From NCBI GenBank assembly GCA_965234685.1, contig OZ248539.1:3100001-3164000 (forward strand): DNA of 64,000 nt. The letters are read 5' to 3'. Source of the stretch: Fimbriimonas planktonicus. GTDB taxonomy: Bacteria > Armatimonadota > Fimbriimonadia > Fimbriimonadales > Fimbriimonadaceae. Below are positions 17,932-25,039 of this stretch, piece by piece (positions within the stretch are counted from its first letter, which is position 1; each line of letters starts with the position of its first letter). The notes below the pieces were generated by a model. That model made no database searches and was not told where the DNA came from. It was given only the letters and a program-made list of their open reading frames with translations. A program made the position numbers and the translations under genes.

Positions 17932-18732
17932 TCATTCTCCTTCACCGATCCACGCCAGGGCAGCAAGGCTTAGATCGTCGTTCACGACTACAGCTGATGA
18001 GGATAATGCGGTCGCGAGTGTCTCTCGAAGCGACCATTTCACCGCCGCTCGGATCAGGTCATCGAGCGCACCGCGGTCATCGGTCGACTGCGCCAACTCC
18101 AACGCCGCGATGTATTCCGCCCGCTGCTGAACCCGCAGAATCGCGATCGGATAGCCATGACGCAGCAACAGAAGATTCATTAGCAACCGCCCAACCCGCC
18201 CGTTGCCGTCGCGAAAAGGATGGATCGTGACGAGCCGCAAGTGCGCTTCTGTCGCCAGGTCTACCGGATGAAGGTCTGCCGTCCCAAGCCAAGCAGCGAA
18301 CGACTCCATCAACTCCGGAAGCCGCAGGTGGGATGGATAAACGTATTCCGTACCCGCCGCCTTCACATCGAGATTCCGATACCGTCCGCGATCCCCTGCG
18401 TCCTGCCCCTTCATCACCAAAGCGTGAATCTCGCGGATCTCTCGCTCACCAATTGGCGTGGTCGCTTCCGAAAGCTCGATCACAAAGTCAAGCGCCTCCT
18501 TGTGCCCGATAACTTCCAAGTGTTCGACGAGCGACTTGCCGCCAATCGTGATCCCTTTCTCAATCACAATCTGCGTCTCGCTTTGGGTTAGCGTGTTCCC
18601 CTCAATCGCGGTCGAATGGTGCGTCAGACCGACTTCGTACCGATGCCGAAGCTCCTCAACCACCTCGGGCGGCAACGGGCGAAGCTCCTGCAACCAGCGG
18701 TGCGCTCGAGAAAGCTCTTCAAGTGTGGTCAT
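17932..18732 (-). CDS. Fic-family protein adenylyltransferase, autoinhibited type
   Basis: A 266-residue protein with ATG at 18732. The Fic active site HPFRDGNGR is intact at 171-179 (catalytic His171, phosphate-binding loop). The class II inhibitory motif S-T-A-I-E-G is at 40-45, where the Glu blocks productive ATP binding. A C-terminal winged-helix-like segment is cut short. Fic proteins attach AMP to Tyr/Ser/Thr of target proteins. Together with RhuM this makes a two-gene cassette typical of accessory islands. An antitoxin gene of the FicA type is not needed because the inhibitory helix is internal. Confidence 0.92.
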   Translation of the reverse strand: MTTLEELSRAHRWLQELRPLPPEVVEELRHRYEVGLTHHSTAIEGNTLTQSETQIVIEKGITIGGKSLVEHLEVIGHKEALDFVIELSEATTPIGEREIREIHALVMKGQDAGDRGRYRNLDVKAAGTEYVYPSHLRLPELMESFAAWLGTADLHPVDLATEAHLRLVTIHPFRDGNGRVGRLLMNLLLLRHGYPIAILRVQQRAEYIAALELAQSTDDRGALDDLIRAAVKWSLRETLATALSSSAVVVNDDLSLAALAWIGEGE

Positions 18733-18810
18733 AAATAATTGCCCCGCCCCAAAAATTCGTTGATTGACTTTTCGCCCTCTCACGACCTATTGTTCAAAAG
18801 CAAAGTTCCT

Positions 18811-18894
18811 CCGAACAAACCCGAACCCCCGAACCAACCCGAACCTAAACCGCCTTGTAATTAATTAATCTGCCTGAGGGGGAACGTTAATTAA
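18811..18894. repeat. CCGAAC iterons and paired TTAATTAA boxes
   Basis: Four CCGAAC copies start at 18811, 18821, 18829 and 18839 (spacing 10, 8, 10), followed by two TTAATTAA palindromes at 18861-18868 and 18887-18894. The block lies between the Fic start and the end of the next minus-strand gene. Could be a regulator binding array for the Fic-RhuM unit or a cassette boundary. Confidence 0.6.
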
Positions 18895-18907
18895 TTCTGG
18901 CTCAGGT

Positions 18908-19711
18908 TCAATTCTTGTTCTGGACGTGCTCCGTCAGCTCCTCTTCCGCGACCCGGAGGTCGCGAAGATTGCTGAGCGCCGAGTCGAGCGATTTGCCGGG
19001 GCGGATGTCCATTTCCTTCGCCGTCTGGAACGCCAGCCGCTCGGCCTCTTCGGCTAAGGCACGGAGCTTGTCCGCCACTGCACGGGCGACGTAGAAGCCG
19101 GGCGGAACTTGGCTGGGGTTTCCCTTGCCCTTGATCCCGAACGACTCTAGCGCCTCGTCCACGTAGTCCAGCGGATTTCGGCCGTCAACCGAATCCGGCA
19201 AAACGTTGCGGTAGGCCAACAGCACGTCCGACATCCCCTCGTCGGCTGCCAAGCGCGCCGCGGCACGGGCCGAAATGTAGGAGTGCGGCAACGACTCTTC
19301 TTGCCATTGCCCGGTGCCGAAGGCGATCCGAATCCGCGCCCAATAATGCGCGCACTCTTCAAGGATCAGTAGGCTGCTTGCATCCAGGTCGCGGTGGAGC
19401 CGCCGATGCTCGATCAGCCCCTTCATGGCATGGGCGACCTTCCGAATCTCTTCGCGCCGCTGCGCCTCGCCTTCGTTCAGCTTCTGCTTCGGCTGCATCA
19501 CGATCATCGTCGTTCCCGCCAAAGCCGGAACTGCCGCCGCCGCAATCATGATCGGCGCACCGCCAATGAGGGCAATGATCGAGCCAACAATCCCAAGGCC
19601 GAGCAAACCCCAGCCGGTCATCTTTTGCGGCGTCTGCGGTTCCGGCCGGCACGCGAAGTTGATGTATTCCACCAAGTTCGGATATTGCTTCACGGGATTT
19701 GCGGCGAACAT
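18908..19711 (-). CDS. Hypothetical membrane protein
   Basis: A 267-residue protein. After about 30 residues come two adjacent transmembrane helices (GWGLLGLGIVGSIIALIGG and PIMIAAAAVPALAGTTMIVM, 33-72). A long cytoplasmic helical domain follows with LNEGEAQRREEIRKVAHAMK and, near 110-140, a His/Cys/Trp-containing helix (ILEECAHYWARIRIAFG). No enzymatic motif recognised. It stands opposite the Hsp20 gene with a palindrome between them. Confidence 0.65.
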   Translation of the reverse strand: MFAANPVKQYPNLVEYINFACRPEPQTPQKMTGWGLLGLGIVGSIIALIGGAPIMIAAAAVPALAGTTMIVMQPKQKLNEGEAQRREEIRKVAHAMKGLIEHRRLHRDLDASSLLILEECAHYWARIRIAFGTGQWQEESLPHSYISARAAARLAADEGMSDVLLAYRNVLPDSVDGRNPLDYVDEALESFGIKGKGNPSQVPPGFYVARAVADKLRALAEEAERLAFQTAKEMDIRPGKSLDSALSNLRDLRVAEEELTEHVQNKN

Positions 19712-19746
19712 TGCTATCTGTATTGTAGTTGACGATCCATCACCGG

Positions 19747-19766
19747 GAAGGGTCCTAGGACCTTTC
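19747..19766. promoter_or_regulatory. Palindrome upstream of hsp20
   Basis: GGTCCTAGGACC at 19751-19762 is a perfect 12-bp palindrome, extendable by four more pairs with one G-T. It lies about 85 bases before the Hsp20 ATG, in a divergent intergenic region with no CIRCE element. A possible operator for heat or stress control. Confidence 0.45.
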
Positions 19767-19847
19767 TTGATAATTCCGGTTAGATGAAACTTGAGCCTGT
19801 CTAACTCACGTTATCTATGGTGTAACCCATCAATGGGGGAAAACAAC

Positions 19848-20297
19848 ATGATGAGAACTCTAGTCAACGTCAACCCACTCAACGAATTCCGCGCCATGGA
19901 CGAGGTCCTGGAACGACTCTTCACTCACCCCGCCCGCCCGGTCAGCAACGTCGGCGGACTCCCGGTCGACATCATTGAGCGAGACAACAAGCTGGTCATT
20001 CGAGCCGCCGTCCCCGGCGTCGCCCCAGAGGCGATCGACATCTCGGTCGAAAACAACGTCCTCACCATCCGCGGCGAGTCGAAAGATGAAAATTCGAGCG
20101 AAAACGACAAGGTCTACCGGCGTGAAGTCAGCTACGGCCTCTTCGCGCGCAGCATCCGGCTTCCCGAGAACATGGATCTAAACGCCATCGACGCCGAGTT
20201 CAAGCACGGATTCGTGACCATCACGATCCCGCGCATCGTGGAAGAGGCTCCGCAGCCTATCAAGATCGCCATCCGCAACGGCGAATCGACGAACTAA
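19848..20297 (+). CDS. Small heat shock protein (Hsp20/alpha-crystallin)
   Basis: A 149-residue protein; the ATG at 19848 is preceded by TGGGGGA. The alpha-crystallin domain spans about 45-135: DIIERDNKLVIRAAVPGV, VLTIRGES, then SYGLFARSIRLPENMD and FKHGFVTITIPR with the closing C-terminal extension ending in the IKI-like anchor (QPIKIAI). ATP-independent holdase that keeps unfolding proteins soluble. It ends in a four-base overlap with the convergent antiporter gene. Confidence 0.95.
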   Translation: MMRTLVNVNPLNEFRAMDEVLERLFTHPARPVSNVGGLPVDIIERDNKLVIRAAVPGVAPEAIDISVENNVLTIRGESKDENSSENDKVYRREVSYGLFARSIRLPENMDLNAIDAEFKHGFVTITIPRIVEEAPQPIKIAIRNGESTN

Positions 20298-21865
20298 GCG
20301 TCCTTTGAAACCAGGGGCTGGCCGGCGGCAATCCAAGCGTCCCAGCCCCCTTCTAACGCATAAGCCTGCTCAAATCCGCCGCCGCGCAACTGCCCCGCCA
20401 CAATCCGGCTCGTCCGATCGTTCGGGCATCCACAGTAAGCCACCAGCATCGTGTCCTGGTCTATTGCTCGACTCGATATCTGCGCCACCGCCCGATCTGG
20501 ATCAACCCGAATCGACCCCGGAATCGTCTCTGAGCTGGCCAAATAGCCCTTATTCGACCGGGCATCGATAAACATCAAATCCTCCCCATCTGCGACCCGC
20601 TGCAAAACCTCGGAAACCGAAACCACCGGCCCCGGCCCGGTTGTCGGAATGATCATTTTCTCGCCCTTCTGAATCTGGCTCTGCCGCTCCAGCCACATGA
20701 CCGTTCCGCCGTGCAAAACAATGCTCACCAGCATCACCGAACAGGCGATCTTGAACAAGTAAGCCGCCCCCGGAACGTCCGCAAACACCGGAATCAGCAC
20801 CATCAGAATCGAACTAAGCCCGCGCGGACCAAACCAGGCCAGCGTGATCTTGCTCCGCCGTTTCATCCCCGTCCGACTCACCGCAAACCAAAGCGCCGCC
20901 GGCCGCGCCACTAAAGCCAAGACCACCACCAGCGCGTAATCCCACCCGGTGAAGTCAAACCCCGACCAAACCACCGAAACCCCGAGCAAAACAAACGTCG
21001 AAAGCACCGCCAACTCGCCGGTGGTCTCGCCATATTCGTGGAAGCAGTCGCAAAGTTCAACGTCCAGTGTCGCAATCACCGCCCCCGCCGCAAACGCCGC
21101 CACAAACCCGCTGGCATGAATCGCCTCCGCTACGCCAAACGACACAAAGCAAACTCCCAGGCTGTAAAGCGACTCGTATTCCCGCTTGATTCCAATCGCC
21201 CGCCGAACGTAAGTCAGCGTCGCCACCGCCAAAAGCCCAACCAGCCCACCCGAAATCGGGCTCATCACGAGGACCTGAAAAATGGTCTTTGGAATGTTCA
21301 CCGGCTCACCCGCCGACATCATCGTGGCAATACAAACGATGATCACCGGCAGCAAAACCACGTCATTAAGGCCGCTCTCAAGTCTTAGAGCCAACCGCGT
21401 ATCCTTCGGCAACCCGGTCCACCGAAGTAGCGGCCGCAGCAAAACCGGATCCGTACTCGCCAATGCCGCCCCGAGGATCAGCGCCATCGGTAGCTCAATC
21501 TTCAAGAGCGAGTGCGATACGCCCGCGATCGCCAGCATCGCCAAAACCGTCCCCGGCCCCAGGATCAGCATGGCAAGCTTCGCGTTCTTCTTCACCTCGC
21601 GAAAGTCGAGCGTGAGGGCTTCTGTGAAAAGAATCAGGGCAAGTGTGAGCGTGCTGACAATTCGAAGCGCTTCGGAATCAATCGGGATATCAAACGCCTT
21701 CATCCCGAACGGCCCGATGATCGCTCCGAGCGCGAGGAAGACCGCCACCTGAGGCGTCCCGCTTCGCTCCACCCAGCCGCTAAACAGCCCGGCCAAAAGT
21801 AGAACTACGCCAAGAAGCGCAAGGGAAGCGGCAAACCCGCTGATGTCGGCAGCAGCAATTGGCAC
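20294..21865 (-). CDS. CPA-type Na+/H+ antiporter with C-terminal rhodanese domain
   Basis: A 523-residue protein, GTG start. Residues 8-390 form 12 or so transmembrane helices of the NhaP/CPA1 kind, with the ion-binding region ALASTDPVLLRPLL near 130 and RLESGLNDVVLLPV near 160, where the paired Asp-containing elements of the family lie. Residues about 410-520 are a rhodanese fold with the active-site loop AYCGCPNDRTS (Cys in place). Antiporters normally end in RCK or Trk domains; a sulfurtransferase domain suggests regulation of ion flux by persulfide or redox state, which is inference. Confidence 0.88.
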   Translation of the reverse strand: MPIAAADISGFAASLALLGVVLLLAGLFSGWVERSGTPQVAVFLALGAIIGPFGMKAFDIPIDSEALRIVSTLTLALILFTEALTLDFREVKKNAKLAMLILGPGTVLAMLAIAGVSHSLLKIELPMALILGAALASTDPVLLRPLLRWTGLPKDTRLALRLESGLNDVVLLPVIIVCIATMMSAGEPVNIPKTIFQVLVMSPISGGLVGLLAVATLTYVRRAIGIKREYESLYSLGVCFVSFGVAEAIHASGFVAAFAAGAVIATLDVELCDCFHEYGETTGELAVLSTFVLLGVSVVWSGFDFTGWDYALVVVLALVARPAALWFAVSRTGMKRRSKITLAWFGPRGLSSILMVLIPVFADVPGAAYLFKIACSVMLVSIVLHGGTVMWLERQSQIQKGEKMIIPTTGPGPVVSVSEVLQRVADGEDLMFIDARSNKGYLASSETIPGSIRVDPDRAVAQISSRAIDQDTMLVAYCGCPNDRTSRIVAGQLRGGGFEQAYALEGGWDAWIAAGQPLVSKDA

Positions 21866-21900
21866 GGTTAACCATACTCCGGCTGATCCTCGTATATGAC

Positions 21901-23283
21901 GTGGTGAGCGTTAACGTCGTCTGGTTCAGGAACGATCTGCGAGTGCAAGACCACCCCGCGCTCTCCGCCGCGATGTCAGCACCGGGCGTTACGGTCGGCC
22001 TCTACGTGATGAACGAGCACTGGAATGCGCTCACTTCCGAAGGCCACCCCAAGATCGGCGATATCCGAAAGCGATTCATCCTTGAGTCCCTCGAAGATCT
22101 CCGGGCTCAGCTCAAAAAGCTCGGAATCCCCTTGGTCATCCGTCACGGGTCAGTCACCGAAGCCATGACTGAGCTTGCAAATGTGGTGGAAATCCGGTCT
22201 ATCCACTATTCAGCCGAACCTGCCCCAGAGGAGCAATCCGAGACAGCGCCGGTGGAGGCTCTCCACCGTGGAAAGTGCCATCGGCACGAGAACTACACGC
22301 TCATTCATCCCAAAGATCTCCCGTTCACGATCGAAGAGCTACCGAACCTGTTCACGACATTCCGCAAAGCCGTCGAATCAGATTGGCGAATCCGGCCGAT
22401 TGCCCCGCTCCCCAAGCCCCAGCCCTTACCTGAGATTGATATCGACCCTGGTGAAGTTCCCGCAAGCCTTGACCTCGCGAAGTCGCCCTTCCCGGGCGGT
22501 GAATCCGCCGCCCTCGCTAGAGTGAAGCACTACCTCTGGGACACCAACCGCCTGCGCACCTATAAAGAAACCCGCAACGGGATGCTGCTACTAGACGACA
22601 GCTCAAAGTTCTCGCCCTACTTAGCTCATGGCTGCATCTCGGCCCGAAGCATCTACTGGGAAATCAAGCGATACGAGGCGGAGCGCGGGGCAAACGACTC
22701 CACCTATTGGCTCATTTTCGAACTCCTCTGGCGCGATTTCTTCCGCTTCACCCTAGAGAAATTCGGGGCCAAGCTGTTTCGCCGCTCCGGCCTTCAGGGA
22801 TTGGACCTTCCTTGGTCTCGTAACAAGGAGCACTTGGAAGCGTGGCGAGCCGGAAGAACCGGCTTTCCTTTGGTCGATGCCGCAATGCGTGAGCTACAAG
22901 CCACCGGATACACCAGCAACCGTAGCCGCCAAATCGTCGCCAGCTTCTGCACAAAGAACCTCGGCTTGGACTGGCGGTTGGGAGCGGAGTGGTTTGAAAG
23001 TCAGCTCGTGGATTACGAGGTTGGCTCGAACTACGGAAACTGGCAATATGCCGCCGGGGTTGGCAACGACGCACGCGAGTTTCGCCTTTTTAACCTCAAG
23101 CGCCAGGCTCAACAATACGATCCAGATGGCAAGTTCGTTAAGTACTGGCTCCCAAACCGGCACTCAGAGAACTTGCCCGAGATCGTGAACTTCGATCAAT
23201 CGGCAAGGGAAAATCGGCTCAAGTATGAACGAGCGGCTTCGGCAATGGACGGGAAATCCAAGCCATTCGGTCGCCATCGATAA
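21901..23283 (+). CDS. Cryptochrome/DNA photolyase, DASH-like
   Basis: A 460-residue flavoprotein. GTG at 21901 or 21904 is the likely start, since the family N-terminus VNVVWFRNDLRVQDHPAL follows at once. An alpha/beta antenna-binding domain (1-130) leads to the helical FAD domain: SPYLAHGCISAR near 245, then RQIVASFCTKNLGLDWRLGA, EWFESQLVDYEVGSNYGNWQ and YAAGVGNDAREFR, closely following the cryptochrome-DASH signature. Expected role: blue-light repair of cyclobutane pyrimidine dimers in single-stranded or looped DNA. Its last 65 bases overlap the convergent glycosylase gene. Confidence 0.93.
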   Translation: MVSVNVVWFRNDLRVQDHPALSAAMSAPGVTVGLYVMNEHWNALTSEGHPKIGDIRKRFILESLEDLRAQLKKLGIPLVIRHGSVTEAMTELANVVEIRSIHYSAEPAPEEQSETAPVEALHRGKCHRHENYTLIHPKDLPFTIEELPNLFTTFRKAVESDWRIRPIAPLPKPQPLPEIDIDPGEVPASLDLAKSPFPGGESAALARVKHYLWDTNRLRTYKETRNGMLLLDDSSKFSPYLAHGCISARSIYWEIKRYEAERGANDSTYWLIFELLWRDFFRFTLEKFGAKLFRRSGLQGLDLPWSRNKEHLEAWRAGRTGFPLVDAAMRELQATGYTSNRSRQIVASFCTKNLGLDWRLGAEWFESQLVDYEVGSNYGNWQYAAGVGNDAREFRLFNLKRQAQQYDPDGKFVKYWLPNRHSENLPEIVNFDQSARENRLKYERAASAMDGKSKPFGRHR

Positions 23284-23821
23284 AGCGCCAGGGAAGTTCG
23301 TCGCCTTTCCCGACGGCAAGTCCAATCCGAGTTCCGATGACCATGTTGGTAACGGGATCAGGGTCAATTTCAATGCTCAGGTCCGCCAAATCAAGAAGGT
23401 CAGAGTTGTCAAACCGGCGGTCGATCCCGAATGCTTGACACAGCTTCCCCGGGCCAGAAAGCAATTGCCTCGGATCGGTTTGCTTCCGACGAGCTTGCAT
23501 CTCCTCAAAGCCGGTCAGCGGCTCGGCGGCACGGATCAGAATCGCCCCGGCCTCGTCCACGGGCAAGGCAACCAGATTCAACATCCAGTGGTTGCCATAG
23601 GTGAAGTAGACATAGGCATGCCCCGGCCGGCTGTACATGGTTTCGCACTTCGGGCTTCGGCGTTTGTAGGCATGGCAGCCCGCATCATCGATGCCGCGGT
23701 AGGCCTCCACTTCGACAATCCGGGCAGATAGTTCGCCAAGCCGCATGGTCGCACCAAGCAGTCGGTGGGAGGCAAGTAAGACATCCCGTTCGGCAAGGCT
23801 ACGAAATTCTTCCTGGGTCAT
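23219..23821 (-). CDS. DNA-3-methyladenine glycosylase (AAG/MPG family)
   Basis: A 200-residue glycosylase. ATG at 23821 has AAGGA seven bases before it and is preferred over a TTG at 23836. Family motifs are present: RIVEVEAYRGIDDAGCHA near 35-52 (containing the catalytic Glu), GHAYVYFTYGNHWMLN and LLSGPGKLCQAFGI. It excises alkylated purines such as 3-methyladenine. The tail overlaps the photolyase gene by 65 bases on the opposite strand, and its promoter overlaps that of the imuB-like gene. Confidence 0.94.
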   Translation of the reverse strand: MTQEEFRSLAERDVLLASHRLLGATMRLGELSARIVEVEAYRGIDDAGCHAYKRRSPKCETMYSRPGHAYVYFTYGNHWMLNLVALPVDEAGAILIRAAEPLTGFEEMQARRKQTDPRQLLSGPGKLCQAFGIDRRFDNSDLLDLADLSIEIDPDPVTNMVIGTRIGLAVGKGDELPWRFIDGDRMAWISRPLPKPLVHT

Positions 23822-23830
23822 AAATTTTCC

Positions 23831-23859
23831 TTGCAATGTGGACGTATGTCTATTATAAT
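23831..23859 (+). promoter_or_regulatory. Promoter of the imuB-dnaE2 unit
   Basis: TTGCAA at 23831-23836, a 17-base spacer, and a consensus TATAAT at 23854-23859; the likely ATG is 10 bases further on. ATTATA at 23852-23857 reads TATAAT on the minus strand, so the same region could also serve the divergent glycosylase gene. No E. coli-type LexA box is seen. Confidence 0.6.
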
Positions 23860-23869
23860 CATGTCAGTC

Positions 23870-25039
23870 ATGCGATATTTGCTTTGCGTCCGGATCAGTC
23901 GGTTTTACACCCGAACCCTGGAAACCCGAGAGCCTCATCTAGCAAAGCGCCCCTTGGTGGTGCATCGGGATAAGCAGGTGCTTGATGCAAATCTAAAGGC
24001 AAGATCGCTCGGGATCAAGGTCGGAATGGGCCTTGCAGAGGCGAAGCTGCTAGCAGAGGGAGGGAATTTCTATGCCTACCGAGAGGAGGAATACCGAGAC
24101 GCCCAGGAGCGCTGGCTCAACATCTGCGCCGAATACACCGATTTTGTTGAGCCGCTCGATATGCATCGTGCGTTGCTCGATCTGAGTCGGCATCCGAATC
24201 CCCGGAACCTGGCCGATTCCCTTGTGCTGCGCCTGGATGGCGGACGCGGTGGAGCAGGGGTAACCCGGTGGACTGCCGAAGCAGCCGCCGCGGAGGCAAG
24301 CATGGCCCAGCTTATTTTTGACGTCACGGCGTCAAGTCTCGAGTTTGTAAAGCGGTATCCCGTGATGCAACTGGAGTCTCTGCCATTGGAAGTCCGGGAC
24401 AAACTCATCTTCCTCGGCTACGAGACCATGGGCCAAGTGGCCAGCCTGTCCGCCGCCGTCCTTCGCAAGCAGTTTGGCGAGCTTGGTGATAGCATCAGAA
24501 TCCTTGCCAAAGGCGGGGGAGATGCTCATGTGGAGGACGCCTATCCACCGGAATCCGTCGCCGACCGCCTGATGTTCGAAGGAGCGGTCGAGGACCTGAC
24601 GATGCTGGATGAGGCAATGCAAACGCTTGCCGACCGGCTTTCCCAAACCCTCATTGAAGAAGATCGGCAGGGCAAGACGCTTGAGCTTCTATTTGATCAG
24701 GAAGATGGGCCACCGATTGCTCGAAAGCGCACCTTCGCGCGCTCAATGCAGGCGGAAACCTCCCTCTACGCCGCACTCATCCTCATGATGAGAGACATTC
24801 CGGTGAAGTCCGTGGTCGGCATCCGAGTCCGAATGCCCCGGACTATTCGAACAAAGAGGGTTCAGTCGGCATTCGGGGCGTACCTCGATCAACGCATGCG
24901 CACCACTGCTGCGGATGTAGCGATTGATCGAGTCAAGTCGGTCTTTGGCGATGAGTCGATCAAGACCGGGGCAGAGATGCCGACCCCTCGCCGAAAGCAA
25001 CTGCTCCGAGCGTATCAAGATGCTACCGGCTGGGTCTAA
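23870..25039 (+). CDS. imuB: ImuB-like Y-family polymerase homologue, probably inactive
   Basis: A 389-residue Y-family fold. The N-terminus reads RYLLCVRISRFYTRTLE where active Y-family enzymes have a D-x-D-x-FF metal site, and the second acidic site appears as EPLDMHRALLDLS rather than S-x-DE, so catalysis is doubtful. Helix-hairpin-helix region near 180-215 (LPLEVRDKLIFLGYETMGQV) and a little-finger-like domain follow. In known imuAB-dnaE2 cassettes ImuB is a non-catalytic bridge between the clamp and the DnaE2 polymerase. Here imuA is absent. It overlaps the polymerase gene by 20 bases. Confidence 0.82.
   Translation: MRYLLCVRISRFYTRTLETREPHLAKRPLVVHRDKQVLDANLKARSLGIKVGMGLAEAKLLAEGGNFYAYREEEYRDAQERWLNICAEYTDFVEPLDMHRALLDLSRHPNPRNLADSLVLRLDGGRGGAGVTRWTAEAAAAEASMAQLIFDVTASSLEFVKRYPVMQLESLPLEVRDKLIFLGYETMGQVASLSAAVLRKQFGELGDSIRILAKGGGDAHVEDAYPPESVADRLMFEGAVEDLTMLDEAMQTLADRLSQTLIEEDRQGKTLELLFDQEDGPPIARKRTFARSMQAETSLYAALILMMRDIPVKSVVGIRVRMPRTIRTKRVQSAFGAYLDQRMRTTAADVAIDRVKSVFGDESIKTGAEMPTPRRKQLLRAYQDATGWV

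Noticed and set aside
18811..18844. CRISPR array
   Set aside because: Repeats are six bases long with two- to four-base gaps; there are no spacers and no cas genes.
16890..18894. Prophage or integrative element
   Set aside because: RhuM and Fic can be phage-borne, but no integrase, structural gene, tRNA target or direct flanking repeat is visible.
23870..25039. Active DNA polymerase IV
   Set aside because: The metal-binding acidic residues of Y-family enzymes are not in place; ImuB-like is the better reading.
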